DNA from: Rhododendron vialii
Taxonomy: Eukaryota > Streptophyta > Magnoliopsida > Ericales > Ericaceae
Length of the DNA: 64,000 nucleotides
Assembly (NCBI RefSeq): GCF_030253575.1
Contig: NC_080557.1
Location: 46,342,501 to 46,406,500 of the forward strand
Direction: 5' to 3'
A program made the position numbers and the translations under genes. Positions 23,901 to 36,100 of this stretch are shown here, one piece after another. The notes beneath the pieces were generated by a model. It was not told the origin of the DNA, did no database searches, and worked only from the letters and a program-made list of their open reading frames with translations. Positions within the stretch are counted from its first letter, which is position 1. Every line of letters starts with the position of its first letter.

Positions 23901-25092
23901 GCATAGTCATAACGTACCACAAGACAAGCAATTGATAATATTAGCAAAAGGAACCAAGAAGAGAGTCCATTAGAAGATAAAACAACAAAGCTAACAGAAT
24001 GTCACCTCATGGCGGACAATGGGATGTAAAGAGAGATCATTAAGAACTGCTTTCAAAGCAGGGATAGCATCGACGTCTTGCATCTGGCCCAATGCAAATG
24101 AAGCCTCATGCGCCAGCAGATTTGATGAATCTCCTGTTGCTAGAAGATGAGGCAAATCAAGAAGATGAAAGATGATTACAAGTCTGTTTAAGACATGAAC
24201 GGCGATAGATAAAGAGGATGATTATTATTTTTGAACGGCGCAAGGAGGATGATTAGTGTGAAGCACCTATACAAATCGCGGGTCATGCATACAGTATAAT
24301 CAATAATCAACCAAATAGACCAGGTGGTTAATTCACAGAAGAGTGCGATTTGGATTTGCAAATGGTACCAATGGGCCTTGCAAAATGTATATAATGAGGT
24401 GGGCATAACCACAAGAAAAGTCATTGCAAGGCCAAAATTTAACATGGTCTCCTCGACAAAATAAATATTTTTCTTTTCCCATTTCAATAATGCAGTCCTC
24501 ATCATTCAATCCTCATCTCTCAGCACATTGGAAGCCCATACTCCATAGAGCACAAATGCTACTTCTATTTTCTGTAAATAAAACGTGACATCTAACGAGA
24601 AGAATTTCACAATATATTGGCAAGGAAAAAGAGAATATGAGAAGTCACCGTACTGAGCTAAAGCTCGAGTTTCAGGTGCAGCAGCTATAAGGCTCCAAAA
24701 ATTTACTAATTTTTAGGGGGCCCTCGGATGGTACCGAAAGGGAAAAATAAACTCAAAGACCGAAGCAAACTTCAACCATTCATGTGTTTCAAACACAAGA
24801 TTAATAAGTCCTTGCATTCAATGAGTAGTTATTCTTAGAGGAAGTTCAACCCAAACTGCATAAAAATGTCTATTAATTTTGAGAGAGAGAGAGAGAGAGA
24901 GTGAGGACCGGCTATGAGAGCGTTGCGGGGGGCAGGGCCGCGGAGATTACGAAGTGAAAAGAGGGCTCTGAAGCGCTCCGAAATGGGTTGTTCTTGGTCA
25001 AGCAATCTGTCGCACAGGAACTTCTCTGTCTCGGGAGAGACTGTGAATGATGAAGAATGCCTACAAGAATCCATTTCCATTTCCGTTCCCAT
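20938..25092 (-). CDS. DOHH: Deoxyhypusine hydroxylase, HEAT-repeat (7 exons)
   Basis: Catalyses the second step of hypusine formation on eIF5A (hydroxylation of deoxyhypusine), in the cytosol. Exons: 25092-24909, 24133-24006, 23898-23666, 23575-23437, 21771-21645, 21183-21065, 20979-20938; total 972 bp, 323 aa, all frames joining. The family's four His-Glu metal-binding pairs are present: LLAHE (H70-E71), IVRHE (H103-E104), LLRHE (H227-E228) and MVRHE (H260-E261), arranged as two symmetric HEAT blocks joined by a Ser-rich linker (about 140-180). These bind the di-iron centre (known for the family). Start: first ATG of [10 protein letters not shown]; the internal Met at position 5 or 7 is an alternative. 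Length is close to plant DOHH (just over 310 aa). Intron 5 contains a complete solo LTR. It shares a promoter with USE1. Confidence 0.96.
22020..23176. mobile_element. Solo LTR, probably Ty1/Copia, in DOHH intron 5
   Basis: Begins TGTTGGTCC, ends GGGCTAACA, flanked by AAAGG on both sides (22015-22019 and 23177-23181). 1,157 bp, non-coding. The block AAGAGGGGGGGTGAATTGGGT near the left end is a style common in plant Copia LTRs (memory-based, so family is tentative). No internal domain or second LTR, so it is a recombined solo LTR. Confidence 0.82.
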
Positions 25093-25365
25093 TTTCAAAC
25101 TAATCGAAAAGATCGGATTTTGTTTCCACTTAAGGATGAAAACAGGGCCAAATCACCAAAGCCCTAGCTTCCCGCGGGCCAAGCCGTTGGTGCTTTTCTA
25201 GTCTGGGCTTGGCCCGAATATTAAATGGCGCGCTTTTCCGTAAAACTACACCGTTCCTCTTTACCATCTCTTCTTCTTCCACATCTCGTTCGGTTACCTC
25301 GAATTTCCTCGGTAGATCATGAAAACCTAATCAAGATCTACAAGGTCCAAAATTTGCATCCAGAG

Positions 25366-25416
<51 letters not shown>

Positions 25417-25468
25417 AATAGTACCGTAAAAATCCAATCTTTTTGGGAATTGGATTGGATCTGGAGAA
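25093..25468. promoter_or_regulatory. Bidirectional promoter between DOHH and USE1
   Basis: Only 376 bp separate the two start codons of divergent genes. The middle contains GGGCC/TGGGCT-type motifs on both strands (TCTGGGCTTGGCCCG near 25201-25215, GCGGGCCAAGCC near 25173), matching plant site II elements typical of housekeeping and translation genes. A (TC)n run at 25372-25414 lies in the USE1 leader. Transcription start sites are not determined. Confidence 0.7.
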
Positions 25469-28400
25469 ATGGGCATCAGCAAAACAGAAATAAACTTAAG
25501 GAGACTGCTTGCGGCGGCACCTCATCAACAAAATCAAGCAAAGCTTCTTCATGTACGTCTATTCGTTTTCTTGATTGCTAAAAAAGAAATTGGTTGATTT
25601 TTTCTTATTTAAATTCTCATAGAAATGATTGTGTTTTTGCAGTATGTTGCTACTCTAAGGGAACAATTGGAAGAACTAGCTGAAGAGAAAACCTCAGATG
25701 GATTACCAAGGTCCTTCTTACATTTTCCTTTCACATTTTTTAATCTATTTTCTCGTGTTAAAGGTTGCTTTTAGGAGTTCACATTCATGGCCATATCTGG
25801 GTAAAAATCAAAGGTTAAGTATGTTCGCAGCGCATTAGCGAGGCGTATGAAGTTGCAGCTGACTCCTGAGACACGCTTTATAGAAGACGACTCAATAGAG
25901 CGAGGAAGCAGGGTAACACATGTCATCTGGTTTTTCCTTTACATGGTTCCTGACTTCCTACATCTCCGTGTCTCTTTTGATGTTAGAAAAACAATCCAAA
26001 GCCTTTTTCTCTCATTTGCCCTAAAAATGCATAGGATCCCTGTGGTCTTACCATGTCCAATTTATCTCGTAGCGTAAGAAACAGACAAGATGCTTATTCA
26101 CATGCCTCCAGCAAATTCAGGGGTTTGTTATATGGATGAGTAATTTACTAAATTTTGCACTCAACAATGCTCTCTAGCCATGTGATGCCAACTGATTGAT
26201 TTTAATTCCACACCCTCAAGGGGTTTGATTATGAATATGGAGTTGTAGGAATACAAGTTCTAATTACTTATCCATTTAAACGGACTTGGTCTCCATCTGT
26301 ACGATTTCAATTAATGAGTGGAGTGGAATATCACGAATGATGAATTGTTGATAACTTTGGGTTTCCTCAATGTTCAGCTCATATGCCCCTTGTGTGTCAA
26401 AAGATCATCTTTTTACTCATGTTTTACTGGGTATGCTCTGATGGTTGGAAAACTCCCTTTCTATTCTCTTTTTCAGTATAGTGGTAAAAGTTTTTGCTTT
26501 TAATTTCGTATTTCTTGTTAAAAGTCAGTGTTAAACTACGTGACAAACATTGTCCCTCAATTGAAAATTCAACAGAGATACTTCTCAGTTCTCTGCGTGC
26601 ACACCTTTTGTTCTTTGCTTAGAAAGTTAAACTGACGCTTGGAGTTGCCCTAAACGACCAGTGAAGGGATTAGAACTAACAGATTCGTGATCGAAAGAAA
26701 GAGTGATCCCAATCTGGAACAATTTTTTGGTTCTGAAGATTGGATCAACTAGCATTTGTTAATTTATCAACACTTGAAAAAAGTGTTGATATGGATATTG
26801 ATGCATGATTTGGATTTCAGAGTAAACTTTATTCTATTTTGGCATTTTCAATCGTGTAGTTGTGCTGTTCTTGTGTGAGGATTTGGGAACTGAGGTTCCA
26901 AGCTATTCACTTTGGTAGTTAACATTTGGGAGTCTTCTTGTGTACATGTTTTTGTAGGATATCAAAAGCGCAGGTGAATGATTATTCGGAGAAGATAGAA
27001 GCCATTGCTTCCAAGTTGGCTGTCCCCGTGGTGCGTGTTTCCTTCAGTTTCTTCTACATCAATGTTTCACAAGTTAAAAGTGTTAAACAATGACAACGGA
27101 GTTGTCATTTTCAGAATTAACAACGGAGTTGCCATTTTCACATAACATCACTTGCATTGGGGTTTTTTTCCCAACCATTCTTAACGTTTGGGAAACGAAA
27201 GTCTGATTTGCTTTTCATGATTTCCCTTATTTCTACTAGCTGCGAATGACTTACTTTTTCTGGGTTACTTGCATTAAGTGATTCTTTGGACCCTTGTTTG
27301 GTTATTTCTGAAGCCATTTCCGAAGGTTTTGTCAGACTCAAGTTTTTGTCTCCATCATAACATTTTAACTTAAGATCCAACTGTTTCATCCTTCTTCCTC
27401 TGTATTAGAAATACATGCATCTCTTATGGTTTCTCATTTCTAACCAGTTTTTCACTTGGAAACTTCCAGTCAACCATGCAAGAATCTGAGAAACCTTCTG
27501 ATATAACTCCTGTAGGAGAAAGCCCTTCTAAGACCGAAGGAGAAAGTCCAATTCTTACTTCCCCAAAATTGAGGAGAAGATTTATGTAAGAAACTATGGT
27601 TTCTACCTCTATCTCTTTGGTCATTTTTTGTGTTTGTGGTTTCATTCATCTACTGAACAGGCCCCAATCAAACGTTGAAGATAGACCTCATAATCATGCT
27701 GATACTAATAACTCGGCTCCTGTCAAATTGGATGCAGCAGCACAGACTCATATTCAAAAGCACAGGTACTTATCTAAGTTATCTTATCAGATCTAGGCAT
27801 ATTGTTCAAGTAACTAGAGCACAGTAAGGATTGAGGGCAACAGTTTTCTGCCATCAATTTTGAAACCCTTTTGAGGTTGTTGATGCCTGTCCACATGTTT
27901 ACTTTTAGTTATTGGTTTTATGTACTTTTATGCGTATTCTAAAGGCAGTACTGTAGCGTAGTTGAACTGTTGGTCCCCCTTCACCATATCCTGTTAAAAT
28001 TGGTTTAGCTCAATATCTTCATATTGATGAAACTTGTGATAATTATTAAAAAAGAAAGAAAAAGACTGATTTAGATTCAAGGCATAACATGTATTTCTGT
28101 GTCCACTTATTATATTGATCCTATTTGCATTACATATTGTCATTTGCCCACCTCTCTGCATCCTACCCTTATTCCCTCAGCCAAGGGGCTAAGCTATGAA
28201 AGGACCGGTGGTCCATAATTTAATGCCTTGTAGTAGTGAAAAACTTCAACCTTTCTTTCAGGGGGAAAACCCTTGCGTTATAGTTGAGCTTGAGCTCACA
28301 ATTAATGTGCATTACTAGGTATAATGAACAATGCATAACAGGAACTAATCAATGGATTTGTTTGGTTGTTTATTAAGATCTCTTGATTTATTTAGACAAA

Positions 28401-29483
28401 AAATGCATCGGAAACCAAGCAAGACACCACAACAGTTTCATTTTAGGGTATTAGAGATAGCAATGTTAATGCTTGATCCCTTGTCAAAAGAGGAAATTGG
28501 TGTTTGGAGCTTTCATTTTTCTTTCATTTTCTTTGTAAGTGTGACAAGAAATTGTGATCAATTGGCACTCACAAGCATTGCTGTGGTTTGGTTTTTCAGC
28601 TTCATAATATGAGACTGTATGACTGCATCTGTAGATTACTAGTTCAGCCAACTAGTTAGCATGTATATATTAGGTTTCAACTTTTTACTGCAAATGCTTG
28701 ATTGGATGTTTTAAAGGAGCTACCCAGCAATACGCTGTCCACCCAGTTGAATGTCATGATATCTATTAGTGCTGATTTTTTTTCTTGTTACTGCTTCTCA
28801 TTGCCTTCGCTGCCTTCAACAGAAAGCTTCAAGAGGACTTGACAGATGAAATGGTCGGGTTGGCACAGCAGCTTAAAGAGAGTAGTCTCGTCATGAGTCA
28901 ATCCATCAAAAACACTGAGAAAGTAAGCTACCTAGAATTTGTCTTTTTGTTTGCTCTGGTAGTTGTCTTGAGGTATATATGAGGCACATGCAATGGGTTG
29001 TATCTTCTACAACAATCATTGCATTATAGAGATGTCAATAACTGTGCACTGCATCTTGCAAAGTGCTTAAATGTTCTTTATTGTACGAGCACTAGTAGAT
29101 AAAAAAAAAATTACTAGCACTAAAATTGCGTTCTTAAACCATGGGTCTAAGACGAGTCAAACTGTGCATCTCATGTTGTATTCCTATAGGTTTTATTTCA
29201 AACTATTAGGTTAATGGGATTCTATTCTGACACGTAGCGACTATTCTTATAGTTTTTTTTGTTTATCGGCGACTATTCTTATAGTTCAGTTGTAATATGA
29301 ATGCAGATTCTTGATTCGACAGAGGAGGCCGTTGAACATAGCTTGGCTAGCACTGGTCGTGTCAATACACGAGCGATGGATATAAACTCGAAGACATTCA
29401 AGACTACGTGCTTTACATGGCTTGTGATGTTTGTAATGACATGTATCTTCATCATGGTTGTACTTCTTATTCGTGTCACCTAG
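25469..29483 (+). CDS. USE1: USE1-type SNARE (7 exons)
   Basis: ER-resident SNARE for Golgi-to-ER retrograde fusion (family knowledge). Exons: 25469-25552, 25643-25710, 26958-27030, 27470-27585, 27661-27765, 28823-28922, 29307-29483; 723 bp, 240 aa, all junctions GT/AG and in frame. The N-terminus [18 protein letters not shown] and [12 protein letters not shown] match plant USE1. A low-complexity Ser/Pro/Glu linker spans about 75-120. The SNARE helix is about 135-200 ([18 protein letters not shown], then [17 protein letters not shown]), followed by a C-terminal membrane anchor at about 217-237 and a short lumenal tail RVT. Exon 3 uses a typical acceptor after a 1.25 kb intron that contains an RBFA-like exon remnant. 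It is divergent from DOHH. Confidence 0.95.
25806..25912 (+). pseudogene. RBFA-like exon fragment in USE1 intron 2
   Basis: Reads [16 protein letters not shown], then [19 protein letters not shown], matching the C-terminal half of plant ribosome-binding factor A (usual form: KYVRSELGRRMKLRLTPEIRFIEDES.ERGSR). The frame is open and ends exactly at a GT (AGG|GTAACA), as a real exon would. No other RBFA exon was found nearby, so it is a captured or duplicated exon on the same strand as USE1. Confidence 0.75.
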
Positions 29484-29949
29484 ATACTATTGTTGTAAGA
29501 AACATAGAGTTACGCTTATGATTGTGTCTGTAAGGGTAATCTTCGTGGTTCTGTAAGTTTACCAAATCAAAATGAAGCCAGTTTATATGTATGATTTGGA
29601 TTGTTGGGCCATTTCATGGATTTGTTCTGCAATTGGTTTCTAGATTTTTTTGGCTTCAAATGTGAATAAGCAGGGATCATCGTTTACCAAGGCATAATCA
29701 ACAAAAAGAAAAATGTTTCATCACATCAACGCGTCTGATATTACTAAAGACAATGAACTTGAGTCAATATGCTTACATTGTAATTTATCCATTTTGTTAG
29801 CAAATCATTATATCCACGAAGGTACAAGTTGAAGACTATCAAATCATGTTGTATGTTGCTTATCAATTTCATGACTATTGGTGGTGAATTGTTAAGCGTG
29901 CAAAGCCACAAAAGATGAGCAACTTTCATAACTATTAGTGGAGAATTGG

Positions 29950-30230
29950 AAAGCGGTTAAAAAGCGCACAAGCATGAAGCCGTCGAACTGGGTGGATTGA
30001 ACCATCTTACCAAGCCTGAGAACCTCTTTGTCGGTTGGGGTCTTGCATGTTTTGCAAGATGATCTCCTTGATTTTGCATATTCTGCCTTCCATGGCTTCG
30101 GTGGGTTCGCCTCTCTCTCTCTCTCTCTCTCTCAAGTAGTGATGAATAGAATACTGGAGTAGTACCATTTTACATGGTTATTACAAGCAGAGAGCGATGG
30201 TGTGTCGAATCTCGAAGGAAAGAATTGATT
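29950..30230 (-). pseudogene. Displaced copy of PARP1 exon 1 without start codon
   Basis: About 280 bp matches 18730-19014, covering the end of intron 1's donor side, all of exon 1 and the 5' leader. The zinc-finger frame is intact ([19 protein letters not shown], then [20 protein letters not shown]) but 3 bp removing the ATG are deleted at the TC-tract junction, the last codon of MP is changed to ML, and the donor GTACGC became GTGCGC. It lies 0.45 kb beyond the USE1 stop and 11 kb from the parent. No other PARP1 exon follows. Confidence 0.9.
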
Positions 30231-30243
30231 CTTTTTTCTCAAT

Positions 30244-30530
30244 CATTCTACAACCATAAACACTTATACAAATCCATTCATATTTACATTTGGACCCACA
30301 CACACTACTCCTCCAGTGTATGTGAAATCCACCCAAAACTGCGGGGAAAATGACGGCCAAAGACGTGTTTTGATAATTAATACCCGCTAAGGACATTTTC
30401 AGCATTAACAATTGTTCTTAGCATGTCATTGACGGGTATTAATTATCAAAACACGTCATGGGCCGTCATTTTCCCAAAAATGCGAGTGTATGTAAAATGT
30501 TTGTGTGAGTGTTCGTGGTTATACAATTAC
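30244..30530. mobile_element. Foldback MITE
   Basis: Nearly its whole length is an inverted repeat. The core arms 30344-30386 and 30433-30475 (GGGAAAATGACGG..GTGTTTTGATAATTAATACCCG) are almost perfect, and the outer arms are more diverged (ACAACCATAAACACTTATAC against ATAACCACGAACACTCACAC). Non-coding, single copy in this window. Confidence 0.65.
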
Positions 30531-30605
30531 TAGGATTTGGCATTTAAGAAATCACCATGGTTCAGAACTCACTTTTAACAAGGCTTCAATTTAACAACAA
30601 TTATC

Positions 30606-31589
30606 TTTTTTTTTTTTTCTCGGCAAACGAAACTTTTTATATTAACTCGAAAGGGTACATCGAGTAGAAACAAGACAAAAGAAGAAAGTGACTAGCCCAT
30701 CCAACAGAAAGTTGGACAACCACTACATCTCAACCAAAACTACAATTTGAGCTTACGAATACTGTCAAGAAACAACTTAAACTCCTCCACCGAATAAACC
30801 TTGATACCAAACTTGGTTTTCATCCACATAGCAACTCTAGTTTTCACCAATTCTCCTACCACCTCCACACTCAATGTTGCATTGTTGAAGACGAGATCAT
30901 TCCGACCTAGCCACAAAGACCACAAAGTGGCATAGAGAGAAGCTTTCCATATATTTTTCTCCAAATTCCTAAACCCGTTGTCAAACCACCATGTAGCCAA
31001 TTCTGCCAACGAATTAGGACAAACCCACGAAACATGCCACCAATCCAGAATAAGAGACCAAATATTCCAAGAGAATATACAGTGCAAGAAAAGATGATCC
31101 GGAGTTTCGAGATGCAAGGAACACAAAGGGCAGGAAACAGGTTGGCCCTCTTGAATGATATTCCGGTTGAAAAGCACTGATCTCGTTCGGACCCTATCTT
31201 GAATCGCTAACCACGAAAATATTTCCACCTTGGGGGGCAAAGACTCTTCCGCAGTGATCCCAAGAGTTGGTTCCGAGGCTGATCAGTTTGTTCCCATTGG
31301 TAGTATACTGACTTGGAAGAGAAGCGATTATTATTAGTCCATTTCCATTGAAGCACATCCTTTTTGGTCTGATCAAGTGTTACCAAAGCCAGTCTTTGAT
31401 GTAATTCCTCAGATAGGTTAGTCTCCCACACATTCAATCTCCTCTTTCTAAATTGCAGCTTCCAATACACATTCCCAAACCCTTCCTTCACGGAGCTCAC
31501 CGTATCCTCTCTTTGGTTCGAGATTAGGAATAGTCTAGGGAAAGCTTGTTTGAGAGTCCTATCCCAACCAAATTGCAGCTTCCAATAGT
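30606..31589 (-). mobile_element. 5'-truncated L1-type LINE with 10 bp target duplication
   Basis: The poly(A) tail appears as a T run at 30606-30618. The frame 31240-30740 encodes a zf-RVT-type C-terminal part (PPKVEIFSWLAIQDRVRT, CPLCSLHLETPDHLFLHC, LWLGRNDLVFNN). The upstream segment 31589-31207 continues in another frame (DVLQWKWTNNNRFSSKSVYY), so there is a frameshift near 31230. AACAATTATC occurs exactly at 30596-30605 and 31590-31599. Most of the element, including reverse transcriptase, is missing. Confidence 0.88.
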
Positions 31590-31599
31590 AACAATTATC

Positions 31600-33172
31600 C
31601 ATTGTTACTATTGACCATGACTAAATCTTTTTCCATATGCCTCTTCGCAACTACAGTAAATGAGCTTCGAAAAAATAAGCAACTTAAAACCAATGAAATC
31701 AAACATATAATTGGATCGTGAATCCCCCTTTTCTCTCTTCCCCCCCCGTCTTCTTGTGTCTTTTTCTTCACCATAACAGCAAATTAACACTGCACGTTTC
31801 AGCCGTGCCCCAACCCCTCTCACTCTCTCTCTCCAATGAACTATAAGTATTTGGGTCCTCCTCTCCTGGTTAAATTTGGGTCCTCAACCGACACAATCCT
31901 GTCAGTCCTGTAATCCTAAAATTCCACAAAAAACTTTCAAATCCCTCTCATTAATCCGAACAAGACGTTCTGCAGCTTTTGATTTTGGTGGTGTATCCTA
32001 ATCTCATTTGGGCCTGAAAGCATTTTCGTGAATTACTGCAATCCCCACTGAACCTAAGTTTGGACAAACCCAGTGGGTTTAGAGGTAGATTAAGAAATTA
32101 GAATTGAACGTACATAATTAGTAAACTGAAAAAAATCGTATTGATGGAATTTGTTTTGCAAAGAGATGGTAAATTGAATCATTGATAGGGTGAAAACTTC
32201 TCTGAGAATCCGAAGGGGGGGAGGCGGGTGGATGGGTGGTTTGCACTTTGCAGTGCCTTTCCCTCACCGCAAGGACTCCGGATCCAAGCTTTGCCCGTAG
32301 CAACTTGTGGTATGCAGTGATGAAGGTATTTAGATTGCAAACCCATCTGATATTGAATAGATTTAGAAAGAAAGGACGTTTGTCTGGTAAATGAGATGAG
32401 TGATGAAGGCAGATGTATTTCTTTATTCCATTGAGGCATTCTCACAAATGCCTTGAATGCAATTTTTAAAGTCTCGAATAAACTTACAGTTTGCCGGATG
32501 AGCACAGTTTCGTTCTATGACAATCAATGAAGATCACGACCATCGGCAAAGACCGCAACAACCAGCAATTGGCATGAAGATCACAACCATCGGCAAAGAC
32601 CGCGACAACCAGCAATTGGCGAAGACCAGGGGTACTGAGCTCCCTTATTATATAGATATATAGATAATTTTTGTGGGTACCATGTGATAATAAGTTTACA
32701 AGTCAGCCAACGAATTACGAATGATAAAGATTGCATTAACAAAGGCAGCAATGTCTATAACTTTTATGGGTACCATGTCATAATAAGTTCATATTTTTTG
32801 TGGGCACCATGTGATAATTTTTGTGGGCAGGAGAGTGTATCAGTAGCCCTTCGGTGTGCAGTTTCTCTTCAACGAACCCCTGTCGTACACAAATATTGGA
32901 ACAAGCCTCTCATTTCCCAAAGACACACTCGATCTCCTGCATTATTTTTGGCGAAACGGAGTTTAATCTTCTTGGGAAATCCTCCACTTCCCTGCAGAGT
33001 TCACATTGGTATATGTATAAAGAGTCGTTTAAATTTGGCCAAAAACAATTTCAAATTCGAACAAAAACATGTGCTCTTAAGAATTATAATAAATGACATT
33101 AAGCAGAGAAGTGTGGAGTAGTTGAAGAAAGCAAAAGAGAACTCATGTATAAAAGATTTTCAAGAGTCATGT
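31600..33172. other. Intergenic; short tandem repeat, no gene seen
   Basis: A 47 bp unit (ATGAAGATCAC..CAGCAATTGGC) occurs twice in tandem at 32527-32573 and 32574-32620. Short repeats of TTTGTGGG(T/C)ACCATGTGATAA occur at 32670-32820. Open frames here lack recognisable domains. Confidence 0.5.
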
Positions 33173-36100
33173 CTAGACAAAATCAAACCTGTCAATTTCT
33201 TCCTTCATAGCAGGATTTAATTGATCATCATCAATACCATCTTTAACAAACTCCGGCAATTTCGAGGATTTATTTGGAGAAGCCACATTGTCAACTGTAT
33301 CATTCTGGCAAGCATAAGATACCATTAGAGTTCTAATTTGACAAAACACATCGTAACAACTATGAACAAAAGCACTATAGTCTTCCCTAAAAGGGAGGCC
33401 ACGAATAACATTGTAGCATTAACAAAGGCAGCAATGTGCACGCAAAACGAGAGGAAAACGCGGTGGCAACCTTTCTTATGGTCTCCATTTCCATTGGTTG
33501 ATGAAGAATTCCAAGGTTGATCTTTTCTCTTCCGATTCTTCTAGCTCAAACACCTTTTGACTTTGCAAAGCAGAAACTCCAATTAGTTTGCGAAAGGAAT
33601 GAAACAAACATTCTAAGGTTTGTTTTTCAAAAGGAATAAATCAAGTGCTTTCTTTATTTTTTCCAGCAAGAGGATGAAGCAGCAAAGCATGATAGTTGAG
33701 TGACAATCTGTACCAACACAGTTTGAAAATAGCAAAATTTGGTTTTTAGTTGCAATTACAGCGACCAACCACATTGTGGCTGAAAACACTCACGGGAGAA
33801 TAAAAAGAACACATAGAGATCCATCAAACCAAACCATAATGAATACCTCTACTGATTAGCATGCCATTTTCTCCCTCGAAAGAAACAACCATATAGCTTT
33901 CTTTGTTTTTTCCAGCAAGAGGATGAAGCAGCAAAGCATGACAGTTGAGTAACAATCTGTACCAACACAGTTTGAAAATAGCAAAATTTGGTTTTTAGTT
34001 GCAATTACAGCGACCAACCACATTGTGGCTGAAAACATTCACGGGAGAATAAAAAGAACACATAGAGATCCATCAAACCAAACCATAATGAATACCTCTA
34101 CTGATTAGCATGCCATATTTTCCCTCGACAGAAACAACCATATATTTTGCATTAGCTTTTAAAAGTCCACTATATGGAAAGTCTAACTAGCCCTGGATCC
34201 CGTACGTGTATTCATATTACCACACTTTCCTAAGATACCTTCCTCCTCGATCTCTCAGCTTCAATGTTTTTCTTACCAACAGCACTGGTTTGAAGGTTTA
34301 ATGATCGACAGCTAAATTAACTGCAAAACATCTACAGTAATGAAAGGAAACCTCACACTTGGTGCGAACGGAAAAATGAAGCCGGATCGTACACTTCTCC
34401 TATTCCAAATTTGTCCAATCCTACTAGCTTTTGAAAAACCTTTTAGCTAACTTTTATCATCCTATAATAGAAATCTCAAACATGACAAATCCACACGCAT
34501 CACAACTTCCCAAAATCATATCTGATACAAGCCTCACAATCGCAATCAAGCAATGCCATCTCCACTATTGTAGCTTTTCTTTTTCTTCTATGTTCTTTGG
34601 ATCTGATGATATGGAGTCCCAGCAAGGCAACCCAGATCCGTGAGCATGCCATTATGGACGACATGGACTAAGGTCCGTTGCACAATTTCCTCGCTTTTTA
34701 TCTTCAATTACGTACATGTTAATGTCTCAATTAAGAAAGATTGAATTCTTCTTGGTAAATTGAATCCATGGTACAGAATCAAACTTAGAGGTAAATTTGA
34801 AGTGTCTCGTTTTGTTGCAACAAAGAATTGCACACCCATCCTGTGTGCCATGACTTCTAGTCCAGCTATAATAAAGCACACCAGATTGTAGATAAACCTC
34901 AACTAGAAGCCATGTCACATGTTTTGAGTGCCAATAATACCCACACATGAAAAAGCAAGAACTCCACATCGCCACAAGTTCAAGCAGTAATCAAGGGCAA
35001 AATACGAAAATCCAAAGTGCATGAGTCCTGGCTGATTCCCGCATCCAGATCTTCTCCTTTACTCGCAGCTCTAGATTTCAAAATGTTCTTGAGAGCCACC
35101 GTTAGAAGTTATTCCCATAACCAACCAAATCGTTTCTTTGCTCAGAACTTATACTAAACTCTCTCTGTTTCGTTATAAAACAAGCAAATGAAGCCAATCA
35201 CCACAAAATGAGGGAGTAGAACCATTGTTCACGCATACCTCCATCTCCGCCATTAATAATGACAAGAGATCATCAACGAGCAGTTTGAAACCTGTATCAT
35301 CGCTTATAATTTTTGCAATGAGCAACACGTGATTCATATCAACCCCACAATAAACTGGTACAATCAAAAGCCTAATTCATATCAACCAAATGAAATAGGG
35401 TGCCATCTCCTGCATTTCCCAAAGAACAATAAATCGTTCCGGTATAAACGATAACTTTTTCGTGAACAAAAACAAATTATAAAATGGAACAAAGTTTGGT
35501 AACAAAAATCCTTTTTTTGTTACAAGCTCAAAACACCCCTTTTTCTTACATACGAAAAGCCCTAGTTTTTGGGTTATAAGCAAGAAATTGAGCGACGAGG
35601 GGGATGAAGACAGATGGGCTGAGAGTTAGAGATGGGAGGAAAACTTTTCCGAGATCGTGGAGGCTTATTAACCTTTTTGGTCCCCCAAAGTATCAATTTT
35701 GTCTCATTTTGGTCCCCAATAAAAACAAGGGAGACACTTAGTCCCTCACGTTTCAAAATGTGTACCAACGTAGTCCCCCACCACTAACACCATTACCCCA
35801 AACATCATAACGAGGGACACTCTTGTCTTTTCCCCACCCCAACCCCTTTATCCTGCCAAAACCATACAGCAACCTACCCTCTTTATGTATTAAGGTACCC
35901 ACTTCTCTGTTACTCTCTCTCTCTCTCCATGTGCAAGAAAACAGAGCACACGAAGAAGAAGAAGATCTAGGTTTGGAATTTTTTTCCGCATTTGTTAGTT
36001 TTGCGTCAAACTTTTGTGACTTATTGATTCATCTTGATGCGAAGAATTGAAAATGTAAAAAAAAAAAAAAATGATCTAAAAACTCATACAGTAATTTTTT

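Noticed and set aside
29950..30230. A second PARP1 gene
   Set aside because: Only exon 1 is present and its start codon is deleted.
35173..35367. 64-codon minus frame as a gene on its own
   Set aside because: The useful part (35239-35291) fits better as an internal exon of the candidate 88 aa gene; the rest is intron-like.
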